Source: Cutibacterium acnes
Lineage (GTDB): Bacteria; Actinomycetota; Actinomycetes; Propionibacteriales; Propionibacteriaceae
DNA: 64,000 nucleotides
Assembly (NCBI RefSeq): GCF_003030305.1
Contig: NZ_CP023676.1
Span: 1,364,001 to 1,428,000 of the forward strand
Direction of reading: 5' to 3'
Part shown: piece by piece, positions 24,712 to 32,635 of the stretch
Layout: every line of letters begins with the position of its first letter
Numbering within the stretch: position 1 is the stretch's first letter
The notes under the pieces: model-generated
Seen by the model: the letters and a program-made list of their open reading frames with translations, nothing else
Told to the model about the DNA's origin: nothing
Databases searched by the model: none
Position numbers and translations under genes: made by a program

Positions 24712-25170
24712 TCACCCCAAGATAATGATCTTGGGATTCTGAGCCGGGTCAATCCATCGCAGCGTGTTAGTCAGCTTTGACAGTGAGTCCATACTCACAC
24801 ACCCAGCAGTGTAACGCGTCGCATAATGCAAAAAGATCGCTGCCCCCGACTCAGCACCATGACGCGCCGGCGAGCCATAGTTGAAATCCAGTACGGCTGC
24901 TTGCCGGTACTGACGGCCCACGTAGCTCGTTGTCCGACTTCGACAACGCGCGACAGTCCTGACGCCACCGGTTGTAATCAGGGGCAGTGGGATCACCGAT
25001 CCACCACGAGCACGAATTGATCCGCCGATACGGCAACTTCGTCCCCGGATCACCAGCACCGAAAGCAAAGACGACCCCGTAGACACCTGATGGGGCGTCA
25101 TATCACCCTGAATACACTGAGATCCTGACGTGACACCGCGCAGCCCAAAATGAGCTCCCACACCCGACGC
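24712..25170 (-). pseudogene. L,D-transpeptidase (YkuD) pseudogene with two frameshifts
   Basis: Joining frames on the minus strand gives QGDMTPHQ, then in a second frame GVYGVVFAFGAGDPGTKLPY and SWWIGDPTAPDYNRW, then in the first frame QYRQAAVLDFNYGSP, GAAIFLHYATRYTAGCVSM and LRWIDPAQNPKIIILG. This is a YkuD-type L,D-transpeptidase, with its catalytic region IFLH-x6-TAGCVS intact but out of frame with the N-terminal half. Such enzymes cross-link peptidoglycan outside the membrane. No signal peptide can be joined to it, so the gene is dead here. Confidence 0.65.
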
Positions 25171-25277
25171 CGAGACTCTTATCCAACCGCGCGACAACCC
25201 GCACGGCAGAGCGGTCGACCTCACTACACGCCACCCCTCGACGCGCCCGAAAACGGTCGTTTTCGAACGCTCGGCTT

Positions 25278-25584
25278 ATGACCCCACAGCGTCGTACAAT
25301 ATTTACTGCGCGCATTATCCTTAAGCGGAGCGCTAAAAAACACCGTTTTACCGAGGCTGACGTGCTCTACGAGATGCGCAATGCCCTGACTGTTGAAGAG
25401 GATTTCGAGGCGTCAAGAATTCCCAAGACATGGTGATCCGAGCCTGCATATTAGGCCTGCCTTGTCCGGGGTGGCCATTGAGGTCATGGGGTACACGCGG
25501 TCAGATCACACACTCGTAATTTTCCATGACATGAAGTGTCGAAAGAAAACCTTTGAATTAATGAGGAGGAAGAACAATGACTGA
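25278..25584 (+). pseudogene. Frameshifted BrnT-like toxin gene
   Basis: From the ATG at 25278 the frame reads KRSAKKHRFTEADVLYEMRN and ALTVEEDFEASR and then stops. The +1 frame continues with GDPSLHIRPALSGVAIEVMG and SDHTLVIFHDMKCRKKTFEL. Together they make a small toxin of the type encoded just before RHH antitoxins (AKKH...E.D.L...RNA, then IGPA..G...EV and IFH.M.CR.K). The shift lies between about 25405 and 25440. Its end overlaps the intact antitoxin gene by 8 nt, the usual layout of the module. Confidence 0.5.
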
Positions 25585-25939
25585 CGAACTTGACGCGGAG
25601 TTGGCTGCATGGGCTGAGTCGGATGCACCCGTGACCGTGCCGGGCCGGATACTTCGTGGCGCAGCTGCTCGTGCTGCTGGGCGCCGCGCGTTGGCGTGGG
25701 CTGGATATCCCAATGTCGAAGCTGGCCGGACCACTCGTGCCGGGACCGGGCGCAGTCAAACAGGCAACTTGCGGCACCGCCAAGTACGCCTCGATGTTGT
25801 GACAGATGCGCGGCTCGATGATCTCGCGACTAAGACTGGACGCAAGCCCGCTGACATTATGCGCTCGGCTATTAGCGCCTACCTTGACGCCGCCGGGGAT
25901 ACAACGGTTTATCTTCGCGATAAAAGTAGGGAGAGATGA
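25577..25939 (+). CDS. RHH antitoxin of a type II toxin-antitoxin module
   Basis: 120 residues preceded by GAGGAGGAAG. An acidic N-terminus (MTDELDAELAAWAESD) and an Ala/Arg-rich middle, which would wrap the toxin, are followed by a C-terminal DNA-binding ribbon-helix-helix (HRQVRLDVVTDARLDDLATK and then GRKPADIMRSAISAYLDAAG). Antitoxins of this plan repress their own operon and neutralise a small RNase-like toxin. Here the toxin gene upstream is frameshifted, so an intact antitoxin remains without a partner. The hairpin at 26012-26046 probably ends its transcript. Confidence 0.65.
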   Translation: MTDELDAELAAWAESDAPVTVPGRILRGAAARAAGRRALAWAGYPNVEAGRTTRAGTGRSQTGNLRHRQVRLDVVTDARLDDLATKTGRKPADIMRSAISAYLDAAGDTTVYLRDKSRER

Positions 25940-26011
25940 CGAGAACCCAGAGTGGGTTTGGCCTTGGAGTCTGAGCTGGTCTTCAAGCATTCCGCTGTCC
26001 CTTACTCGCTG

Positions 26012-26046
26012 AGGCGGTGGCGCGGCAGCCGGCCGCGCCACCGCCT
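26012..26046. terminator. Perfect 15-bp GC-rich hairpin between convergent genes
   Basis: Arms AGGCGGTGGCGCGGC and GCCGCGCCACCGCCT pair perfectly around a 5-nt loop. The hairpin sits between the antitoxin gene (plus) and the small minus-strand gene whose stop begins at 26047. It lacks a T tract on either strand, but stems of this kind often serve as bidirectional terminators in high-GC actinobacteria. Confidence 0.6.
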
Positions 26047-26262
26047 TCACCGTTGGTTCTTACGTCTCTGTTTCGCGGCCATCTGCTCGATCGAGTCGCG
26101 GATCAGATCGTCGGCGCTAACCGGGGAGAAGTAATGTACATTCCGGGCTACCGACGCCTCTGTTATAGACATATATAACCCGTTGATGTCAATAGAAATG
26201 GGAACTCTCAGCTTTTTGGTGAGTTTATGTATTCGAGGCCAGGATGTGGCGTGGCTATTCAT
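26047..26262 (-). CDS. Small hypothetical protein
   Basis: 71 residues or somewhat fewer. The middle reads LRVPISIDINGLYMSITEAS and the end is a helix with a basic tail (ADDLIRDSIEQMAAKQRRKN). No family is recognised. There is no good ribosome binding site before the ATG at 26262, so this could be the surviving C-terminal part of a longer protein. Its stop abuts the strong hairpin, which suggests a real transcription unit once ended there. Confidence 0.35.
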   Translation of the reverse strand: MNSHATSWPRIHKLTKKLRVPISIDINGLYMSITEASVARNVHYFSPVSADDLIRDSIEQMAAKQRRKNQR

Positions 26263-27118
26263 GGCCCCGACGCTCCATGCATCATTCCTCGGCTGAGATT
26301 GACTTAGACAGCTCGGTGTTAGTGCCGAAGGTGGCGAGTTTTGAGGACGAGGGCGGGGATAAGTTCGTTGAGCTGATTGACGTCGAGGGTTCCGTTCATT
26401 CCGGCGGCGAGTTAGGCGGTTATGGTGTGGTCGACGTTGGTGATCGTGCCAGTGATACTGAAGGCAAAGGTATGCAGATGAACTTCAGTACTTGGCTGCA
26501 CGTGCGTCTTGGAACACTGGAGATCCAAACAATGGATTTACATCGGAGATTTTCACGCTTTTCGACCACATCCAACCCAACATATCCTCCCAAATTATTT
26601 AGACAATCCTGCCACGCATGCGGGCGCACTCACGGTGCACATAGTTTTCCACTCCCCATAGGATGCAAACGGTGTCGAGCAGAACACTCAGAACAAGGAC
26701 TTCAGGATGAGTCAATTCGTAGACATTGAACCCTCATACGCAATAACACCACTCCAGCAAGAAAATTTCTAGAGATACCCCCAAAAGGTAGGTGCTCCCC
26801 CACCGCTTTCTCCTTGGGTATCGTCTCCAATATGTAAGATAGCACAGTTTATTCAGAAAATAACGAGATTGAGCGGCCACGTCGACCAGAGTTTCTCAGA
26901 TCGTCCGGATCACATGTGATTCGTCGCAGACTCTACAAAACTGGCCAGAACTCGCCTCAAACCGGATGTTCGAAGGGAGGATTCATGCCCCACAGCACGC
27001 CTGACGTGCAAGAACATGCGCGAGGCGCAGCCGTCACGTCAGTCCGGCAGCAAGCCCGTTGGAGATAAGGAACGTCCGATGAGATGGCGACGAACAGCGG
27101 CCCACGATCCTGCTGCCA
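26263..27118. other. Degraded stretch at the border of accessory and core DNA
   Basis: About 850 bp with only short, interrupted frames and none I recognise. A hairpin-like pair (GATACCC at 26774-26780 and GGGTATC at 26816-26822) lies near the middle. A 27-codon frame at 26985 has a good GGGAGG but no known relatives. The change from short broken frames to long conserved genes at about 27.1 kb probably marks the edge of the accessory region. Confidence 0.4.
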
Positions 27119-27709
27119 TCACGAGCAGAGTGGGTGTTTCCAATCCTCGCCTCGAAGCGGCACGATGATGACCGGCCGCAGCTGACGGCGTCCCAACTGC
27201 ACGGCAACCGAGCCGTCCAACCACTCCTGAACGCCAGCGCGGAACCCGGGCCTACGGGTACCAAGGACGAAACATCCAGCGTTGATGGTGTGAGCTAGAT
27301 GCGCCAACTGCTGATCCGGCAAACCAGACAGATATACCAGCTCCCAATCCGCTTCCGGATAGTCAGACATGAAAGCGTCGAGAGCGCTATAAATGGCTGA
27401 CTTGGCAGTTTCCATTGAGATCCGCTGCGCTGTCGGGTCAAGCGGATGGCTGGTGTCGGGGTTCGACGGACTAGAGACTCGGTCCGTCGCCACGTGCGCG
27501 AACACAATTTTGCTGCCCATGGCCTTCGCGTATTCGACACCCGTCTCCAACACCGGCTTCGGGATGCCCGGCATGATCGCGACGATCACAGGACGGCACT
27601 TCATCGTTCCGCGAGGTGAACGCTGATATCTTCCGGGCGTGCGACGTGGCCCGTGGTCGGTCTGGTCCTGGACACGGACCTGTTCATGGACTGGTTGATG
27701 ATCCGTCAT
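27119..27709 (-). CDS. Universal stress protein (UspA family)
   Basis: 196 residues from the ATG at 27709, supported by AGGAGA 7 nt upstream. The Usp fold proper starts at about residue 38 (RPVIVAIMPGIPKPVLETGV, then GSKIVFAHVATDRVSS), so the first 35 residues are an unusual polar extension; an ATG at 27604 would remove it. The C-terminal half has AGCFVLGTRRPGFRAGVQEW and VAVQLGRRQLRPVIIVPLRG. These approximate the G-2x-G-9x-G-S/T nucleotide loop, but the spacing is altered, so ATP binding is uncertain. Usp proteins are made under growth arrest and stress. It is the first core gene at the island border and probably stands alone. Confidence 0.75.
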   Translation of the reverse strand: MTDHQPVHEQVRVQDQTDHGPRRTPGRYQRSPRGTMKCRPVIVAIMPGIPKPVLETGVEYAKAMGSKIVFAHVATDRVSSPSNPDTSHPLDPTAQRISMETAKSAIYSALDAFMSDYPEADWELVYLSGLPDQQLAHLAHTINAGCFVLGTRRPGFRAGVQEWLDGSVAVQLGRRQLRPVIIVPLRGEDWKHPLCS

Positions 27710-27779
27710 GATCGTCTCCTAGATGTGGCGGCACCACCGCGCACATTACCGACCAGAAGGCAGTTTTCGCGCCAAGTCG

Positions 27780-28322
27780 TCAGCGCAGGGTCTCCAGCAC
27801 GGCTGATTCCAGCGCAGGCACCAGATCAATCGAGCCAAGAAGCTCGTCGGGGTGCTCGACGAGACGGGCGACACCGTAGTGGCTTCCATCGCGAAGCGCC
27901 CCGGCCACCACTCGTACCTCTTGACGTTTCGGATGAGCAGCTACAAACGCCGCAGCTTTTTCCGGATCGTGAGGTATCTCATCGGCGCAGTCATCGGGTA
28001 AGAATATCCTCTCGACGCAGATAGCGGCCCCATCCACAGCATCACCCCACGTCGTGGTGGCAAGGGCCTGAGCAAGGTCTTCACCGGGACGAAAGTCGTC
28101 CTGCTCGATACTGGACAAGCTGTCATGGCTACCGATGGCAAGCTGACCAGCCAGCGCTGGCTCAGCTTTCACAAGATCGACGGTACGCACCAGCGCGAAT
28201 AGACGAGGCGGACCGCCCCAGCTCGACGAAGCAACAAACCTCTCGATCTCAGTCAAGCACGCAATCAAGGCATCATCAGCCGACTCTGATACTCCCTGTG
28301 CGACCTGGGGATCCTGCGTCAT
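27780..28322 (-). CDS. Conserved actinobacterial protein (PPA1309-like family)
   Basis: About 180 residues from the ATG at 28322; a TTG at 28346 that overlaps the upstream stop region is the alternative. It is acidic and soluble, with the conserved stretches SWGGPPRLFALVRT, ACVERIFLPDD-like (AAICVERIFLPDDCADEIPH) and RQEVRVVAGALRDGSHYGVA. A protein with these landmarks is encoded next to the YlbL-type protease in many actinobacteria. Its function is unknown. It follows the protease gene closely on the same strand, so the two probably share a transcript. The family name is from memory. Confidence 0.7.
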   Translation of the reverse strand: MTQDPQVAQGVSESADDALIACLTEIERFVASSSWGGPPRLFALVRTVDLVKAEPALAGQLAIGSHDSLSSIEQDDFRPGEDLAQALATTTWGDAVDGAAICVERIFLPDDCADEIPHDPEKAAAFVAAHPKRQEVRVVAGALRDGSHYGVARLVEHPDELLGSIDLVPALESAVLETLR

Positions 28323-28339
28323 CTCCACGTCCTCATCAT

Positions 28340-29488
28340 TCAACAATGCGGTATTCCCGTTCCCCCGGCACGGATTTTCTGGATAGCAGCGATGGCGTCC
28401 TTAAGACTCGATACTTTGACCAGTCTCATGGAAGTCTCGACTCCACTTATATCGCGGCAGTTGCCGGCTGGAACGAGGAAGATCTTCGCACCGTCGCGCT
28501 CAGCTCCCGCGATCTTCTCTTGAATTCCGCCAATAGCAACAACGTTACCGTCTGGGGAAATGCCGCCAGTTCCCGCGATCCGCAGTGAACCGATGAGGTC
28601 GTTCGGGGCCACCATTTGGTAAATCGACAATGCCATCGCAAGCCCAGCAGATGGACCGACGATATCCCCCGGAATGTTATAGGTGATCGTTGGGGTATAT
28701 CGGTAGCCCGTATCGATAGTGACACCTACTGCCGGGGCGCGTCGATCACTTACTGACGAAACTGTCGTCACCGCAATGGTTTTCACAGACGAATTGCGCA
28801 GAACCACAAACACGACGGTGTCCCCCACCGTATGTTTCCGGACGGCCTTGCCGACGTCGAGAACGGAGGCCATTGGTTTCCCATCCACCTTCTCAATGAG
28901 ATCCCCGGGCGCGAGTTTTCCATGCGCCGGACCTGCGGCACTGACAGCACTGACCATGGGCATCTCAGTGACAGGTTGACCGGCAGCTCGTAAAGCGGCC
29001 ACGGCGGCGTCACGCTCTGATGTGTCCATCATGTACGACTCATCAGCATCGACCTGCTGAGGAGACCGTCCCGGCGGGTAAATGGCCTCCCGCTGAAGTA
29101 CGTCATGGTCCGCGCGCAGATGAGCGACTAACGCCTCGGCCATGCTGAGACGTGAATCAGCACGGGTGATAGAGACGGTCGTCATCCGCATCTCGCCCTC
29201 ACCGTGCCGAGTGGTCAAGCCGTCGACCTGAATCATTGGCTTGCCCCGTTCGTTCGTCGAGAGCAGATTCACGGTCTGGCCGGGAGACCGCGCCACGAAC
29301 GGGATCGGGACGAGAATTAAGGCCAAGACGCATAGCAACACGACGAGGGCAGACGAGATCGCTGTCCAGCGAGTAGGAAAGCGCGCCGTTTGCCGGATTT
29401 CGGTCTCGACCGTTGCTATTACGTTGGCGGACGCGCCAGAGTCATGCGCCTGCGACGTGGGCGTGGTTGGCTCGGACATGATGGTCAT
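28340..29488 (-). CDS. Membrane-anchored PDZ and Lon-type serine protease (YlbL family)
   Basis: About 382 residues. There is one N-terminal membrane segment (SALVVLLCVLALILVPIPFV) and an extracytoplasmic region. A PDZ domain follows around GKLAPGDLIEKVDGKPMASV. The C-terminal Lon-like protease domain has the catalytic Ser-Lys dyad in GDIVGPSAGLAMALSIYQM and GGIQEKIAGAERDGAK. YlbL-type enzymes work in membrane protein quality control; Bacillus YlbL also helps recovery from DNA damage. The mycobacterial orthologue sits at the same place beside the DUF2342 gene. The gene is divergent from that one. The start could be the ATG at 29488 or 29479. Confidence 0.85.
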   Translation of the reverse strand: MTIMSEPTTPTSQAHDSGASANVIATVETEIRQTARFPTRWTAISSALVVLLCVLALILVPIPFVARSPGQTVNLLSTNERGKPMIQVDGLTTRHGEGEMRMTTVSITRADSRLSMAEALVAHLRADHDVLQREAIYPPGRSPQQVDADESYMMDTSERDAAVAALRAAGQPVTEMPMVSAVSAAGPAHGKLAPGDLIEKVDGKPMASVLDVGKAVRKHTVGDTVVFVVLRNSSVKTIAVTTVSSVSDRRAPAVGVTIDTGYRYTPTITYNIPGDIVGPSAGLAMALSIYQMVAPNDLIGSLRIAGTGGISPDGNVVAIGGIQEKIAGAERDGAKIFLVPAGNCRDISGVETSMRLVKVSSLKDAIAAIQKIRAGGTGIPHC

Positions 29489-29574
29489 GTTAGCCGCTGC
29501 GAACGATGACTTTTCCACGACTGCCACAGCCCTAGACTTGGTTAAGACCGCACGACGAGCGAACGGAGACGGGA

Positions 29575-30936
29575 ATGAACGACGGACCCCAGAATCCTGG
29601 GCAACCCGACCCCGAGGAGATGGCTGAGCAATTGCGTCGCATGATGCAGCAGTTAGGCCTACCCGTCAGCGGTGATCTCACCTCATTTATGACACAGTTG
29701 TCACAGATGTTCGGATCCGGTAGTTCGGTAGGGTTTGGCATGCCCGGGACAAACCCGAGTGATGGACCAGTCGACTGGTCTCACATCAAAGACATGGCTA
29801 GGCACATCACCGCTTCCCATGGCCCTGACCCGGCGCCAGGTCAGCAGGAACGCACAGTTTTACTCGATGCGTCCCGTCTTGCAGAGAGCTGGCTCGACCG
29901 CGAATGCGAGTTCGCTCAGGTGAACGTCCAGCCAGCGTGCTGGAGTCGTGCAGAGTGGATTGAACATACCTTCTCCTCCTGGCAGTCTGTCGTCGAGCCA
30001 GTGCTGTTCTCCCTCACGGAAGCCATGACCGGGCTGATGTCCCCGGGCGGCCCCAACGATCCGATGGCCGCACTTACCCAGATGATGGGCCCGGTACTGC
30101 GCAGGATGTCAGCGATGCTGTACGGGGCCCAGCTGGCCCAGGGGCTCGCAGAATTGTCGACCTCAACAGTCACCGGCAGCGAGATTGGCCTACAGGTGCT
30201 ATCTGTACCCCAAGTCGTCATCCTCCCCACCAATATCGCCGCCGCGTGGAACGACCTAGACCTCGATCCGAGGGACGTTGAGCTCTACCTCGTACTGCGT
30301 GAATCCGCTCGCCAACGCCTATTCAACGCGGTGAGCTGGCTCGGCCCGCAACTGCTAGCCCTGGTCGAGCATTATGCTCGCGAGATCCGCATCGATTCCT
30401 CGGCTATTGAAGATGCCATCGACATTGACGACCTCTCCCAGCTGACGCCAGAAAAAGCCCAGGAAATGTCGGAGCGTTTACGGGGACGCCTCTTCGAGCC
30501 AACCCGCACACCAGAGCAGGATGGCGTGCTTCAGCGTCTAGAGACCCTGTTGGCACTTATTGAGGGATGGGTTGACGAGGTAACCTTCCAGGTTGCTCGC
30601 ACCTGGCTTCCTAGTCACGATCAGCTTGCCGAGGCGGTACGACGTCGCCGTGCCACATCCGGCCCTGCAGAGGTCTTCTTCCAGTCCTTGCTCGGTCTCG
30701 AGTTACGTCCCCGCCGGGTGCGCGATGCCGTAAATCTGTGGGCAGCGCTGCGCGAGGCCCGAGGAACAGTCGGGCGGGACCATGTGTGGAACCACCCCGA
30801 CCTCGTCCCCACTGCCGCCGACCTCGACGATCCACTGGGCTATGTCTCGGGAGATCGCCAAGATCCCTCGGAGGGCGGCGACGACCTCGACGCTGAGTTA
30901 GAGAAGCTGCTGCGAGATCACGGTCACGACGACTGA
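29575..30936 (+). CDS. DUF2342 family protein with a degenerate metalloprotease motif
   Basis: 453 residues of the actinobacterial family often annotated as zinc-dependent metalloprotease or putative hydrolase (DUF2342, TIGR03624-like). It has a Gln/Met-rich N-terminus (EEMAEQLRRMMQQLGLPVSG), the QVVILPTNIAAAWNDLDLDP stretch and the core YLVLRESARQRLFNAVSWLG. The position that holds HExxH in active relatives reads Arg242-Glu-Ser-Ala-Arg246, so zinc binding seems lost. Many close relatives also have Arg first but keep the second His; here that is also changed. The C-terminus contains FFQSLLGLELRPRRVRDAVN and GRDHVWNHPDLVPTAADLDD, typical of the family. It is divergent from the ylbL-type gene. 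A non-catalytic role is inferred. Confidence 0.8.
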   Translation: MNDGPQNPGQPDPEEMAEQLRRMMQQLGLPVSGDLTSFMTQLSQMFGSGSSVGFGMPGTNPSDGPVDWSHIKDMARHITASHGPDPAPGQQERTVLLDASRLAESWLDRECEFAQVNVQPACWSRAEWIEHTFSSWQSVVEPVLFSLTEAMTGLMSPGGPNDPMAALTQMMGPVLRRMSAMLYGAQLAQGLAELSTSTVTGSEIGLQVLSVPQVVILPTNIAAAWNDLDLDPRDVELYLVLRESARQRLFNAVSWLGPQLLALVEHYAREIRIDSSAIEDAIDIDDLSQLTPEKAQEMSERLRGRLFEPTRTPEQDGVLQRLETLLALIEGWVDEVTFQVARTWLPSHDQLAEAVRRRRATSGPAEVFFQSLLGLELRPRRVRDAVNLWAALREARGTVGRDHVWNHPDLVPTAADLDDPLGYVSGDRQDPSEGGDDLDAELEKLLRDHGHDD

Positions 30937-31592
30937 TCCGCTGGGTTATCGTCAGGATCGTTCCTGGTGTTATCAGCTTCCCCGGAAACAGCCCACTGAA
31001 AACCAGTCAGAAAACCCTCCGCCCGTTCGGCGTTAGGGAACCCGGCGAGCAATTCGTGAAATCGTCGATTGTGATGGCCCTCCACGAGGTGGCAAAGCTC
31101 GTGGGCTAAGACATGGTCAACGACCCAGTCGGGGAATCCGATCATGCGGTCAGACAGCCTAATCTGACCGGTCGACGGCGTGCATGAACCCCAGCGGCTG
31201 TTCTGATTGGACACCCACCGCACCGACGCCGGCTCGACCGTGTCGTTGACACGCGGATCGAGATACTTCTGGCACAACCGAAGGGCGCGCCGAGTCAGTT
31301 CGTCATTGCTGTCATGGTGTCGCCGACGAGCATCGGACTTCGTCACCTTGTCCACCAGTTCCATCACTTGACGATCCTGGTCAGCCTTTCGCATACCCAT
31401 GGGCACCATGACGAGGACGGAACTCCCCTCCATCCTGGCGCTCAAGGTGCGACGTCTACGAGCGCTACGTCGAATGATGATCTCAGGTCTACCATCTCGT
31501 GCCTCGATGATCTCGTCCGGAACAGCCATGTCAGCCATAACGCCCATCATGCCGGGTGAGAAGGACACTTTTGACACCACTGACTTCGGCAA
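30924..31592 (-). CDS. YgjP-like (DUF45/M48-type) metallopeptidase
   Basis: Up to 222 residues; the start is uncertain, as several in-frame ATGs follow within the first 25 codons. The N-terminal half has a strand-rich region with many arginines (IIIRRSARRRRTLSARMEGS). The C-terminal half carries the zinc motif HELCH in VVDHVLAHELCHLVEGHHNR with the third ligand in HNRRFHELL. NSRWGSCTPSTGQIRLSDRM upstream of it is the hallmark WGSC motif of YgjP/DUF45 proteins. The fold is related to WSS1/SprT-type metallopeptidases. It converges on the DUF2342 gene with a 13-nt overlap of the ends. The substrate is unknown. Confidence 0.82.
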   Translation of the reverse strand: MPKSVVSKVSFSPGMMGVMADMAVPDEIIEARDGRPEIIIRRSARRRRTLSARMEGSSVLVMVPMGMRKADQDRQVMELVDKVTKSDARRRHHDSNDELTRRALRLCQKYLDPRVNDTVEPASVRWVSNQNSRWGSCTPSTGQIRLSDRMIGFPDWVVDHVLAHELCHLVEGHHNRRFHELLAGFPNAERAEGFLTGFQWAVSGEADNTRNDPDDNPADQSS

Positions 31593-31742
31593 AAGGACGT
31601 ACGAAGTTGACGAGAACTAGAGCCTGTCCTAGATTGACGTTAGCCTCCGGATCTCAGATGTGCAGGGGAAGGCACATCGTGATGGTCCGGGGGTTTTATG
31701 TATCTGTATCGTTCCCAGTCAGCTTCGGTAGCGTCCTGACGA

Positions 31743-31829
31743 CGTGTTGTCCCAACGGCATGAGATGTTGTCCGAATGGTTCAAGTTGTTGCCCATTTTC
31801 CTCATGGTGTTGCCCGTTTCTTCGCCGGG
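31743..31829 (+). repeat. Four imperfect 21-bp tandem repeats (CCP heptads)
   Basis: Four copies of a roughly 21-bp unit beginning TGTTG(T/C)CC lie in the leader of the next gene, in phase with it. In that frame they spell four heptapeptides: CCPNGMR, CCPNGSS, CCPFSSW and CCPFLRR. Whether they are translated (as an N-terminal extension or a separate small peptide from the ATG at 31682) or act as DNA or RNA is not clear. Confidence 0.5.
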
Positions 31830-31867
31830 ACTTACGTAAGCTCCCAGGTCCTGGGAAAACTCAGGTC

Positions 31868-32635
31868 ATGCACGTTGAACTTGATTGTCCTTGGGTCTCG
31901 GTTTCAGGCGGGTTACGCCTCCTCGCTCCGGATGGCCGGTCTTTCCGACTGCGCGGCGCGACGGCAAGCGCCGATGGACATGTCGAAGTCCCGGCAAAAG
32001 TTGCGCATCACTTATATGAAGCGGGCGTAGCCACCGAGCCCTGCGATCTTCGAGTGGCGGTCGTCAGTGATCATGGCTGTTCCGACGATCTGGTGCGGGG
32101 TCTCACAGCGCGTCGCATCGACATCACAACGTGGGTAAGAACGCCTGAGCCCGGAAACACCCGCGATCTTCGTCGCATCAGTGGGCATGCCAATCTTGAC
32201 GTTCATGTCGTTGTTATTTGCCCCCGCACCCTCCTCGGAGGCCGCGATGTGGCCGAGCAATGTCATCGCGCGGGGATCCCGTCGGTCGTCGCATGGGGAC
32301 GCCATCATTGGGCCGTGCTTGGCCCTATCAGCGATGGCAGCCCCGGATGCCAACACTGTGCTGACATGGCGATGGCAGCCCGCGACCCTGACTGGGTGAC
32401 GATGGCTCGCAGTATGAAGGAGGGGGAGTACGATCCCGCAGTCACCGAGTGGCTTGTCAATCGAATTGAACGTGCCGCACTATCTATCCGCGACTCGACG
32501 GTCTCCCGTCGACCGAAAACCTTCCACGTGCGTACCATTGCCGGCGAACGCAGTATTGAGGTGCCAGCCCAGCCTGGATGTCACTGTTGGTTATCCGAGG
32601 AACCGTGCAGCACCTTGATGAGATCAGCCGCGTAA
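31868..32635 (+). CDS. TOMM leader-binding/ThiF-like actinobacterial protein
   Basis: 255 residues from the ATG at 31868; an open frame continues upstream through the CCP repeats to 31556 but is weakly supported. It has LRVAVVSDHGCSDDLVRGLT, a Rossmann-like middle (DVHVVVICPRTLLGGRDVAE) and SVVAWGRHHWAVLGPISDGS. A GCQHCADM motif and a C-terminal GCHCW keep the cysteines of actinobacterial relatives (GC-x-x-C-LD and CGC). These are called TOMM precursor leader peptide-binding or cyclodehydratase-like proteins and sit between the DUF2342 and uvrD2 genes in many actinobacteria. No YcaO partner is present, so a peptide-modifying role is doubtful. Its end overlaps uvrD2 by 55 bp, tail to tail. Confidence 0.65.
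   Translation: MHVELDCPWVSVSGGLRLLAPDGRSFRLRGATASADGHVEVPAKVAHHLYEAGVATEPCDLRVAVVSDHGCSDDLVRGLTARRIDITTWVRTPEPGNTRDLRRISGHANLDVHVVVICPRTLLGGRDVAEQCHRAGIPSVVAWGRHHWAVLGPISDGSPGCQHCADMAMAARDPDWVTMARSMKEGEYDPAVTEWLVNRIERAALSIRDSTVSRRPKTFHVRTIAGERSIEVPAQPGCHCWLSEEPCSTLMRSAA

Noticed and set aside
24715-24738. Inverted repeat CCCAAGAT/ATCTTGGG as a terminator or attachment site
   Set aside because: It lies inside the conserved LDP-terminus (NPKIIILG) of the transpeptidase pseudogene, whose codons explain the sequence.
26244-26729. Plus-strand gene of 161 residues in the border region
   Set aside because: The frame has no family resemblance or ribosome binding site and its composition looks random.
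31556-31867. Coding N-terminal extension of the TOMM-like protein
   Set aside because: The open frame is long but overlaps the divergent metallopeptidase gene, lacks a ribosome binding site at 31556 and has no family similarity. The part with the CCP repeats is kept as a separate finding.
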